This document shows positions 16,716 to 25,065 of a stretch of DNA of 64,000 nucleotides, piece after piece. Position 1 is the first letter of the stretch; every line of letters begins with the position of its first letter. The notes under the pieces were generated by a model. That model did not search any database and was not told the origin of the DNA. It saw nothing but the letters and a program-made list of their open reading frames with translations. The DNA lies in assembly GCA_016745075.1 (NCBI GenBank), contig JADGDD010000003.1, positions 62,001-126,000 on the forward strand, written 5' to 3'. A program made the position numbers and the translations under genes. The stretch is from Planctomycetota bacterium. GTDB lineage: Bacteria; Planctomycetota; UBA11346.

Positions 16716-16758
16716 TCCCAGCTCTGTCTCTGTGCAGAACTGGGATTCGCTTTTTTTT
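16716..16758 (+). terminator. Probable rho-independent terminator after the HAO gene
   Basis: TCCCAGCTCTG / CAGAACTGGGA stem (one mismatch), 8-nt loop, followed by T8. Confidence 0.65.
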
Positions 16759-16789
16759 GGTCCACTGTAAATACTTTTTCCAGTGGACC
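16759..16789. promoter_or_regulatory. Perfect 9-bp inverted repeat between the HAO gene and napD
   Basis: GGTCCACTG (16759-16767) / CAGTGGACC (16781-16789), 13-nt spacer, no T-tract after it. Confidence 0.45.
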
Positions 16790-16842
16790 AACAGATAGCG
16801 AAAAGCAGTTGTTAAAAAATGGCTAAGAAAAGAGACTAGAGA

Positions 16843-17118
16843 ATGCCTATTACCAGTTTACTTATTCGTACCAAGGCAGAGCGTACTGCTGCGATAGCCG
16901 ATGAAGCGGCATTACTTCAAGGTGTAGAAATTGCTGAAATCCGTAATGATATTATTGTTGCGGTAACAGACACTGCTACCAGAGATGAAGATAAAGGGTT
17001 GTGGGATACGCTTGAACAAATCACCGGCGTATTAACCGTAGATGCTATTTATCATAACTTTGAAGATGTCTTAGATACTGAAGCACCAGAAATGATATCA
17101 CAAGAAACAGAACAATAA
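16843..17118 (+). CDS. napD: NapD-like NapA maturation chaperone
   Basis: 91 aa, MPITSLLIRTKAER... ferredoxin-like small protein directly upstream of napA. Confidence 0.75.
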   Translation: MPITSLLIRTKAERTAAIADEAALLQGVEIAEIRNDIIVAVTDTATRDEDKGLWDTLEQITGVLTVDAIYHNFEDVLDTEAPEMISQETEQ

Positions 17119-17131
17119 AGGAATTACACTC

Positions 17132-19486
17132 ATGATGACTGATCTAAGCCGTCGTACATTTATAAAACGTGTTGCCCAAATGGCAGCCCTTGCAGCTCTT
17201 GGCCCAATGCTGTCTGAAGTCTATGCAGCAGAACCTTTAGCAGATGATCTTGATTGGCAAAAAGCACCATGCCGTTTCTGTGGAACAGGTTGTGGTGTGG
17301 TTGTCGGTCTTAAAGGCGGTCGTGTGGTTGCTGTCCAAGGTGACATTAACAGCCCAGTAAACCGTGGTCTACTCTGTGCCAAAGGGTATCATGCTGGCGG
17401 AGCCCTCTATGGTAGAGACCGTTTAACTTCGCCACAAATCCGTAAAAATGGTAAGCTTGTGGATGTTAGTTGGGATGAGGCAATAGATACTATTGCTAAA
17501 CATATCAATGAAAAACCAGACACCTTTTCTATCTATGGTTCAGGACAATGGACCATTGGTGAAGGTTATACCGCGATGAAATTCATCAAAGGTGGCCTAC
17601 GTAATAACCACATTGATCCGAATGCTCGTTTGTGTATGGCTTCAGCTGTGGTTGGGTTTATCAAAACTTTTGGTGTAGATGAACCATCTGGTTGTTACAA
17701 AGATTTAGATGAATGTGATACCGTTATTACTTGGGGTAATAACTGGGCAGAAATGCACCCAATGCTCTTTTCCCGTGTATTTAATCGCCGTAGCGCTGGC
17801 GAGAAAATTACCTATATCGATTTGGCAACACGCCGCACACGTTCAACGGATGCTGCTGACCATTATATGGAATTTGTCCCACAAACAGACCTTGCTATTG
17901 CGAACTGTATCTGCCATCAGTTATTGGAACGTGGCACCTATGATAAAGAATTTGTAAATAGTCGTGTTGTTTTCAAAACAAATGATGGCAAGCCAATGAG
18001 TCTTGAAGAGTACAAAGGCTTCCTCAAAGATTACAATGTTAAAGCAGTTAGTGAATTATCTGGTATTTCTGAAGGTAATCTTCGTTTACTTGGAGATACT
18101 TTCTCTGATCCGAAGAAAAAAGTATTATCGTTGTGGTGTATGGGTATGAACCAACACACACGTGGTACATGGATAAACAATCTTGTTTATAATGTGCATT
18201 TGCTTGCTGGTAAAATTGGTAAGCCGGGCTCAACCCCATTATCATTAACTGGCCAGCCTTCTGCTTGTGGTACGTGTCGTGAAGTTGGTACATTGGCACA
18301 TGCATTGCCGGGTGGTCGTGTAGTCAAAAATGCAGACCATCGTAAACATGTAGAAGATGTGTGGAATTGTGAACCAGGTGCAATTAATCCGAAGCCGGGT
18401 TTCCACACAGTTCGTATGTTTGAAGGTTTAGCATCTGGTGAAATTACTGGTATGTGGGTACAGGTTACCAATCCTGCGCAAACCATGCCAAATCTACATA
18501 AAAATTTAGCACATGCAGAAGATCGCTTTTTAGTGGTCAGTGACGTGTATCCAACTGTAACCACACGTTTGGCGACTGTTGTATTACCATCGGCCTTGTG
18601 GGTAGAGAAAAATGGTGTGTTTGGTAATACTGAACGCCGTACACAGCAATGGTTTAAAATGGTAAATCCTCCGGGCCAAGCCCGTGATGACGTTTGGCAA
18701 ATGATTGCTGTTGCACATCGTTTATACGAACTTGGTTATGAAAACATGAAGGATAGAAATGGTAATTTTCTACTGTCTGTGTATGACGATGCTGGTAAAG
18801 AAATTGAAGCGTGGAAGTGGGAGGTCTTCAACGACCCAGCTGTAAATGTTGATAAAGCTCTCTTCAATGAGTATCGCCAATTAACATTACTGAAACACAA
18901 AGACATTGCGCCGTATGATGTTTATGTGAAATCACACGGGCTAACATGGCCAGTGGTTCAACGTTCTGATGGCACATGGAAAGAAACTGATCGCCGATTT
19001 GTTGAAGGTGAAGATCCATATGTTCCAGCTGGTGAAGGTATCAGCTTCTATATGAGTAAGGTTGATAAGAAAAGTGCTATTGCATGGGCACGGCCATATG
19101 AAGCGCCGCCAGAAGTGCCAGATGCAGAGTTCCCATTCTGGTTATGTACAGGCCGTGTGGTTGAGCATTGGCATAGCGGAACCATGACAGGTCGTATTAA
19201 AGAATTGCACCAAGCCATGCCAAAAGCCTATGTAGATATGAACCCACAAGACGCAAAACGTATGCGTTTGAGAGATGGTGATTGGGTACAAATTACCTCT
19301 CGCCGTGGAAAAATTAAATTACAAGTTAGTTTACTTGGTCGTTCTATTCCAGCAGTTGGCTCTATTTTTGTTCCATTCTTTGATGAAACAAAATTGATTA
19401 ATGAAGTGACCTTGGATGAATACTGTCCAATGTCAAAAGAACCAGACTACAAGAAATGTGCAGTCAAAGTGGAGAAATTATCATGA
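17132..19486 (+). CDS. napA: Periplasmic nitrate reductase catalytic subunit NapA (Mo-bisMGD)
   Basis: Tat motif SRRTFIKRVAQMAALAALG; [4Fe-4S] CRFCGTGCGV...LLCAKG; Mo-ligand region NARLCMASAVVGF. Confidence 0.93.
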   Translation: MMTDLSRRTFIKRVAQMAALAALGPMLSEVYAAEPLADDLDWQKAPCRFCGTGCGVVVGLKGGRVVAVQGDINSPVNRGLLCAKGYHAGGALYGRDRLTSPQIRKNGKLVDVSWDEAIDTIAKHINEKPDTFSIYGSGQWTIGEGYTAMKFIKGGLRNNHIDPNARLCMASAVVGFIKTFGVDEPSGCYKDLDECDTVITWGNNWAEMHPMLFSRVFNRRSAGEKITYIDLATRRTRSTDAADHYMEFVPQTDLAIANCICHQLLERGTYDKEFVNSRVVFKTNDGKPMSLEEYKGFLKDYNVKAVSELSGISEGNLRLLGDTFSDPKKKVLSLWCMGMNQHTRGTWINNLVYNVHLLAGKIGKPGSTPLSLTGQPSACGTCREVGTLAHALPGGRVVKNADHRKHVEDVWNCEPGAINPKPGFHTVRMFEGLASGEITGMWVQVTNPAQTMPNLHKNLAHAEDRFLVVSDVYPTVTTRLATVVLPSALWVEKNGVFGNTERRTQQWFKMVNPPGQARDDVWQMIAVAHRLYELGYENMKDRNGNFLLSVYDDAGKEIEAWKWEVFNDPAVNVDKALFNEYRQLTLLKHKDIAPYDVYVKSHGLTWPVVQRSDGTWKETDRRFVEGEDPYVPAGEGISFYMSKVDKKSAIAWARPYEAPPEVPDAEFPFWLCTGRVVEHWHSGTMTGRIKELHQAMPKAYVDMNPQDAKRMRLRDGDWVQITSRRGKIKLQVSLLGRSIPAVGSIFVPFFDETKLINEVTLDEYCPMSKEPDYKKCAVKVEKLS

Positions 19487-20136
19487 ATCCACTTCGCCTT
19501 GTCACCGCAGCGATAACAACTGCCGCGTTAAGCGTGTGGTTTATCGGTTGTGGTTCCGAGGCGGCCTTAGTGACCGTCTCGGATTCAACAGATTATATCG
19601 TGGAAGAGTCATCAACTATAAAAGAGTCATCAACTGCGGAGGGACTATCAGCAGAGACCTCTCTCTCTCGTGATGGTTTTGTCTTTGATCATCTACCAAC
19701 CCGCGAATCACGTCGTGCGTTTTATACCGCTCCGCCAGTAATTCCGCATGAAGTTGGTGATGGTGATAGAGAATGTCTCACTTGCCATCTGCAAGAAAAG
19801 AAATTTGCAGGCCGCTTGGCTATGGCAACACCGCATCCAGAATTAAAAAACTGTCAACAATGCCACGTCCGTGGAGCGTCACCAGAATTTATGGGTTCAA
19901 AACAACTCAGCGTGGAAACAGATTGGATTGGACTGAAAGAGCCAACCGAAGGACATAGAGCCCATGCCTTTGCACCACCAATGGTTCCTCATCGTGAATT
20001 TTTACGTGAATCATGTTTAACCTGTCACAGTGCATCGCATCCCAATGAAAATATGCGATTGGATCATCCTGAGCGTGTCAATTGTCAACAGTGTCATGTC
20101 CAAGATAAAGCAAAAACGGAAATAATCGTACCATAA
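19483..20136 (+). CDS. Tetraheme NapB-like lipoprotein (tandem-duplicated diheme unit)
   Basis: Start at MNPLRLV (19483) overlaps the napA stop; lipobox-like VWFIGC; four CxxCH in two similar units PPVIPH...CLTCH...NCQQCHV and PPMVPH...CLTCH...NCQQCHV. Confidence 0.82.
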   Translation: MNPLRLVTAAITTAALSVWFIGCGSEAALVTVSDSTDYIVEESSTIKESSTAEGLSAETSLSRDGFVFDHLPTRESRRAFYTAPPVIPHEVGDGDRECLTCHLQEKKFAGRLAMATPHPELKNCQQCHVRGASPEFMGSKQLSVETDWIGLKEPTEGHRAHAFAPPMVPHREFLRESCLTCHSASHPNENMRLDHPERVNCQQCHVQDKAKTEIIVP

Positions 20137-20163
20137 CGGTATACGGTATTTCTCAGCACCAAA

Positions 20164-20197
20164 ACGCCGTTGCTTACAAGCAGCGGCGTCTTATTTT
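20164..20197 (+). terminator. Rho-independent terminator
   Basis: ACGCCGTTGC-ttacaa-GCAGCGGCGT stem followed by cttatttt. Confidence 0.7.
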
Positions 20198-20238
20198 CTA
20201 ATGAGTACAGTACACCGTTTATGAAAGAGAGGGTCCCC

Positions 20239-20490
20239 ATGACCGAACAAGAAATGACACATGCACACGTCCTATTTGAAGCCATTGCTGCTCACCCAGA
20301 AGGCCTCACACAAGATGAGCTGCAAGCAGTTGCAGCAAGTGAATTTGGTGCTGATGCTACCTACACAAACTGTAGTGGCCAAGCCTATAATTTTGAAGAA
20401 ATCGTTCAATTTTTCTTTGACCGTCAAAAAGTGGTTAAAAAAGATAACGGTAAATTGGTTTTGAATACCGGTAATATTTGTTCGCACTGA
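20239..20490 (+). CDS. YecH-type (DUF2492) small protein, putative metal-binding
   Basis: MTEQEMTHAHVLFEAI...GLTQDELQAVAASEFGADATYTNCSGQ...YNFEEIVQFFFDRQKVV... pattern. Confidence 0.65.
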   Translation: MTEQEMTHAHVLFEAIAAHPEGLTQDELQAVAASEFGADATYTNCSGQAYNFEEIVQFFFDRQKVVKKDNGKLVLNTGNICSH

Positions 20491-20491
20491 T

Positions 20492-20986
20492 ATGGCCAGA
20501 CAACCAATAGCACAGAAAAAAATGGAGCGTGTGCAGGTTAATGCAGAAGATGGAATGTCATCACTGCAAGATCACATACGCTCCAAGGCATTTGAGGCAC
20601 GGCAAAAATATGCTAGTCCAACAGGTGAGATCCCGTATCGAACGTTTTTAAATATGTTGGATGATCGGACCGTTGTTCGTAATAGCGTTCATGTGGTCTA
20701 CGATAGTGATAGTCTTGAGCCGGGTGAATTCGCATGGATGTGTCAAGCAGGTGAAAGCCCATCTGATGGATTTGTTTGTTATGTTCACCCAATCTATCGA
20801 GAGAATAAAGAAGAAGTGGTCGCATTAATCGCCTATCATTTAGTAGTTGTTAATTACGGTGAAATTGCAACCGCAGAAGAAGCAGAATTATTTGGTGCAA
20901 CATTATTAGGTATGGACGTAGAGACTTACTATAACCAAATATGCGCATTAGCAGATCGTTTGGCGCATGGAGCCTGTGGCGGATAG
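20492..20986 (+). CDS. Conserved-looking hypothetical protein, operonic with the YecH-like gene
   Basis: 164-aa ORF starting 1 nt after the previous stop; no family recognised. Confidence 0.65.
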   Translation: MARQPIAQKKMERVQVNAEDGMSSLQDHIRSKAFEARQKYASPTGEIPYRTFLNMLDDRTVVRNSVHVVYDSDSLEPGEFAWMCQAGESPSDGFVCYVHPIYRENKEEVVALIAYHLVVVNYGEIATAEEAELFGATLLGMDVETYYNQICALADRLAHGACGG

Positions 20987-21230
20987 CCTAAATTAGATGC
21001 AAACGATGCGCTCTTATGTGATTAAAGCATAGAGTTGTATGCGAATTTAGGACGCGATAAAGATTTTTTTAAACTGTCGCTTGTATAAAAAATACCTGCA
21101 AAGCATACTTGGGCTCACTATTCGTCCACCATCAGGTTCATTGTGCATGATGTCATGCAGCGGCCTGGAATTAACCCGGACTAGATTCTATCTAGACGTT
21201 TTATCCGAACAGAAGGAAAAGGAGTTTCCT

Positions 21231-22481
21231 ATGATGACACGATCCATCCTACGTAAGGCATTGGTTCCAACGCTCGCATGCGCAGCATTTGCAAATACAG
21301 GCATGGCCTCAGAAGTGGAAGAATTTAGCAGTTTGCGTGATGCGCTTCAAGGTGGCCAAGTGCATACTGATCTGCGTTTACGTTTTGAGTCTGTAGATCA
21401 ACCAGATGCAAACTTAGACGGATCAGCATTGACCTTGCGTACCCGTTTGTCATATACAACAGGTGCCTTGAATGGCGTGCATGCAAAAATTACATTTGAA
21501 GATACAGCAGCTCTCAGTGATGAAGATGAATATAACACTGGTGTGAATGGAAAAGGAACAGAAGCAAAAATAATTGATCCAGAAAATACAGAGGTCGATG
21601 AGTTCTTCTTGAGTTATGGTGGAGTAGAAAATACTGATATCACTTTTGGTCGTCAGGTTATTAACTTTGATAATCAGCGCCATATTGGTGCTGTTGGCTG
21701 GCGTCAAAATCGTCAAACATTCGATGCTTTGCGTGTTACGAATACAAGTATTGAAAATCTCACATTAAATGCTGCGTATGTTATGAATGTCCAAGGTGTT
21801 AAGGGCAATACGCATGATTCAGAAATGGCCAGTGTATTATTACACGGGACCTACGCATTAGAAGAGATTGGAAAAGTAAGCGCTTATGTATATTCACTGA
21901 ATTACGAAGGTGCTAGCACTGGTGACACTACGACTTTTGGAGTTCGTCTTGATGGTGGTTATGTTTTAAACGATGATATGAAATTATTGTATGAAGCGGA
22001 AGTTGCCTCACAAAGTGATTCAGGAGACAATACGCTTAGTTATACTGCTTTGTATCTACATGCAGTTGTTGGTCTCAAATATAAGTCATATGTTGCTAAA
22101 CTGGGAATGGAATCTCGCGGTAGTGATGACGGTACACAAGCGTTCATTACTCCATTAGGTACAAACCATAAGTTTGAAGGTTGGACAGATGTTTATCTTG
22201 GCGGAAATGGAGCCAAAGGATTTGTTGATACATACGTGATGCTTGGTGCGGGGCATTCAATGGATGCTGGCAAACTTGGTGGTAAACTCTTTTTCCATAG
22301 CTTCAAATCTGACGAAGATAGTGATGACCTTGGTACAGAAATTGATGTACTGGTTACATTCAAACCGAGCGCAATTGAGGGCTTGAGTTTTGGTGCGAAG
22401 TATGCTAGCCTTTCCGAAGGTGATGACAATAAAGGTGTCGACACCGATAAATTTGCGGTATGGACCGGCTATTCGTTCTAG
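21231..22481 (+). CDS. Outer-membrane beta-barrel porin (alginate-export-like)
   Basis: RBS AAGGAAAAGGAG before ATG at 21231; signal peptide ...ALVPTLACAAFANTGMASE; alternating beta-strand pattern; C-terminal aromatic (…VWTGYSF). Confidence 0.8.
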   Translation: MMTRSILRKALVPTLACAAFANTGMASEVEEFSSLRDALQGGQVHTDLRLRFESVDQPDANLDGSALTLRTRLSYTTGALNGVHAKITFEDTAALSDEDEYNTGVNGKGTEAKIIDPENTEVDEFFLSYGGVENTDITFGRQVINFDNQRHIGAVGWRQNRQTFDALRVTNTSIENLTLNAAYVMNVQGVKGNTHDSEMASVLLHGTYALEEIGKVSAYVYSLNYEGASTGDTTTFGVRLDGGYVLNDDMKLLYEAEVASQSDSGDNTLSYTALYLHAVVGLKYKSYVAKLGMESRGSDDGTQAFITPLGTNHKFEGWTDVYLGGNGAKGFVDTYVMLGAGHSMDAGKLGGKLFFHSFKSDEDSDDLGTEIDVLVTFKPSAIEGLSFGAKYASLSEGDDNKGVDTDKFAVWTGYSF

Positions 22482-22505
22482 AATAAATCCCACTCCCGGT
22501 TCATG

Positions 22506-23186
22506 TCACTTAACAGCCCTGATCACGAGATCAGGGCTGTTATTTTTTAAGGGCTCTTGGTTGAGTGAGCCAAATGTTTGGCATGTAAACCCTTTTTTAG
22601 ACAGTTCTTCCATTAAATCATTCTCTGACCAACAGCGCAAGGTATCTTCTGCTACGACTGATTTATCAGAAGAACGAGAGATGGTGAGCGTATAAAATGG
22701 TCCAGTTGTAGGGGCCAGTGTTCGGGAGAATTCCTTTCCGTTCAGTAGTTTGACTTCTGTTGGTAAGAGGTGAACCACTTGTATAAGTACGTAGCCACCA
22801 GGAACTAAGCTTTCATACCATGCTGTCGCAAGTAGAGAAATATCAGTTATGTTGTGAATATAGGCAAGACTATTACCCAAACAGACAATAACATCAGATT
22901 GCTCGGCAAGTGGTAGAAGCATGCTGCCTTGCTGAAAGTTACCGGTTGGGTCGCGTTCTTGAGCACAAGCAATCATGGTTGAGCTTAAGTCAATTCCTCG
23001 GCTGTTCCATCCAGCATCACGGAGAGCTGTTGTGTACCAGCCAGTTCCACAGGCCATATCTACCAGTTTTTTCCCGGGGGCACCATCGAGTAATTGTAGA
23101 ACCAGTGGTAAGTCACGCTCTAAGCGTTTCTCCCAATTGATCATGCGGTCATAATCAGCACCAAGTTCATCATAAATCATGGGCAT
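22506..23186 (-). CDS. Class I SAM-dependent methyltransferase
   Basis: VDMACGTGWYTTALRDAGWNSRGIDLSSTMI SAM-binding motif I. Confidence 0.8.
   Translation of the reverse strand: MPMIYDELGADYDRMINWEKRLERDLPLVLQLLDGAPGKKLVDMACGTGWYTTALRDAGWNSRGIDLSSTMIACAQERDPTGNFQQGSMLLPLAEQSDVIVCLGNSLAYIHNITDISLLATAWYESLVPGGYVLIQVVHLLPTEVKLLNGKEFSRTLAPTTGPFYTLTISRSSDKSVVAEDTLRCWSENDLMEELSKKGFTCQTFGSLNQEPLKNNSPDLVIRAVK
22512..22549. terminator. Bidirectional hairpin terminator between convergent genes
   Basis: AACAGCCCTGATC-acga-GATCAGGGCTGTT followed by attttttaa; overlaps the 3' end of the minus-strand methyltransferase. Confidence 0.8.
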
Positions 23187-23270
23187 CTCTCCAAAATAAG
23201 AAGTTTGGCTGTCATATCGATTTTGGGAAGGGAAGGGTCCTCTTCCACGCGGCCGAGCTAAATAGGTAGG

Positions 23271-24230
23271 TTACTCATCCCAGATGGATGAAGGGTCCTG
23301 CCCGTATAAACGTAAAAAGCGTTGTTTATCTTGGCACCAGCCGCCTGATAATAAGAGGCGGTCGGGAGCATCGGCAATAATTCGTTGTACGCTTTGATCT
23401 GGACGCAATTGATCAACAAATCGATGTGACAAATCTATCCATTCGTGCAATTCGGGTACAGCAAATGGTTTTGCGCGCCACGCACGTTCCATTGGAGTGC
23501 CACGCATAATATGGAGGTTATGAATTTTGACTGAATGAATTGGTAGGCTTGCGGTTAATTTACCAAGTTCTACGGCACTATTTTCGTTCTCAAAAGGTAA
23601 GCCAAGAATGAAATGGGCACAGATTTCAAAGTTTTTATTGGCGCAGCGCTCTACGGCATCAAGAAAGCATGCAAAATCATGGCCGCGGTTAGTAGCGCGA
23701 AGCGCTTGATCATTATCAGATTGGCAGCCCATTTCTATAGTTAAAAAGGTGCGTTTGCCCATCTCGTCAAAATAGTCAATTTTCTCATCTTCCATGCAGT
23801 CAGGTCTGGTGGAAATGCTTACGCCATGGCATTCAGGTAGCGAATCAGGGAGTGGATCGTATAATTTTTGTAGATCAGCGAGTGGTGCATAGGTATTTGA
23901 GAAGGCTTGGAAATAAGCAATAAACCCATCGACACTTTTTCTGTGGCGACGACGTAAGAATTTGCGCCCTCGATCCCATTGGTCTCGTATGGCATCGGGG
24001 CTAGCAAGAGAAGGAACAAAGCCATCGTTATTGCAATAGGTGCAGCCACCTTTTGCTACCGTACCGTCAATATTAGGACAAGTGAACCCAGCATTTAAGC
24101 AGAGTTTACGTAAACGTAAATCACCAAAACGGTCTGCTAAGTGTTCTCGATAACTACGGTAGCCCCAATGTCCGGTTGTAGTCAGAGAGGTTGGATTGAA
24201 AGATTCAGTAGAGGAGATGGGCCCATGCAT
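23271..24230 (-). CDS. TIGR01212/YhcC-like radical SAM protein
   Basis: CLNAGFTCPNIDGTVAKGGCTYCNNDGFVPS cluster motif; start set at MHGPISS, which overlaps the upstream stop (TAATG). Confidence 0.82.
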   Translation of the reverse strand: MHGPISSTESFNPTSLTTTGHWGYRSYREHLADRFGDLRLRKLCLNAGFTCPNIDGTVAKGGCTYCNNDGFVPSLASPDAIRDQWDRGRKFLRRRHRKSVDGFIAYFQAFSNTYAPLADLQKLYDPLPDSLPECHGVSISTRPDCMEDEKIDYFDEMGKRTFLTIEMGCQSDNDQALRATNRGHDFACFLDAVERCANKNFEICAHFILGLPFENENSAVELGKLTASLPIHSVKIHNLHIMRGTPMERAWRAKPFAVPELHEWIDLSHRFVDQLRPDQSVQRIIADAPDRLLLSGGWCQDKQRFLRLYGQDPSSIWDE

Positions 24231-25009
24231 TAGATATGTACCGAAACCATAGCAGCAGGTAACAGGTTTTGGGCAGCTTGCTGCCATTCTTCCAAGAGCT
24301 CACACTCAACCGCGCACGTTTTATCTGTAGGGGTATCACGTTCGACAGTAGTCAGTTGAATTTCGACTGGTTTCAGAGCTGCCATATCAGTTAACCAACG
24401 GTCTTGAGCGCGTTCACCACAATTGCCACCAGTACCATTCGGACCAATAAAGAGTAGTGTTTGAATGCGCAAATTTTTAAAACTTTGTGTATAATTAATA
24501 CGTTCGCTGAGTGTGCGTTCTTTTTCTAAGCTCCAACTTCCATCAGCAAGATTTGGGTCCCATTTGACATACACTAAGTCGGCAAGTTCTAGGCCTTTAC
24601 GGCTCGTATCCTCACGGAGGCCATCGCCATTCGTGAGGATAACGGTTTTAATGGCATGTTGGTCACATTGTGGTTTCAGCCAGCTCATAAAATCGGCAAA
24701 TTGTGGGTGGTCTGTAGGTTCGCCAGATCCAGCAATGCAAATAACGTCAATTGATGTCTTATCAATTGCTTTAAGAGCAGCGCTTACACCTTCTTGGATA
24801 GGCTCAAGCGGAGCCACCGTTTCTTTCGGTAAGCGTGGGAGCTTGCCAAGTTGGCAATACGGACAGTTCCAGCCGCAATGTAAATAGCCGGGGGCAGACA
24901 TACTTACACCAAGGCTTTGTCCAAAACGGCGTGACCGGACAGGGCCATAGACAAAGTCTTCAGGTACATGGCCACCACTTTTCTCAACTTGTTCTTGAAA
25001 GTTAGACAT
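24230..25009 (-). CDS. Radical SAM protein (COG0731-like Fe-S oxidoreductase)
   Basis: YGPVRSRRFGQSLGV...HCGWNCPYCQLG (CxxxCxxC)...IAGSGEPTDHP. Confidence 0.8.
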   Translation of the reverse strand: MSNFQEQVEKSGGHVPEDFVYGPVRSRRFGQSLGVSMSAPGYLHCGWNCPYCQLGKLPRLPKETVAPLEPIQEGVSAALKAIDKTSIDVICIAGSGEPTDHPQFADFMSWLKPQCDQHAIKTVILTNGDGLREDTSRKGLELADLVYVKWDPNLADGSWSLEKERTLSERINYTQSFKNLRIQTLLFIGPNGTGGNCGERAQDRWLTDMAALKPVEIQLTTVERDTPTDKTCAVECELLEEWQQAAQNLLPAAMVSVHI

Positions 25010-25065
25010 TGGTGGGATTAGAACGAGCCTTTGCGCTAACGCAATCTCAGAAAAACGGGCGGTTT

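Noticed and set aside
23231-23256. GGAAGGGTCCTCTTCC-like hairpin as terminator before the YhcC-like gene stop
   Set aside because: Short 5-bp stem without a T-tract; not distinguishable from chance.
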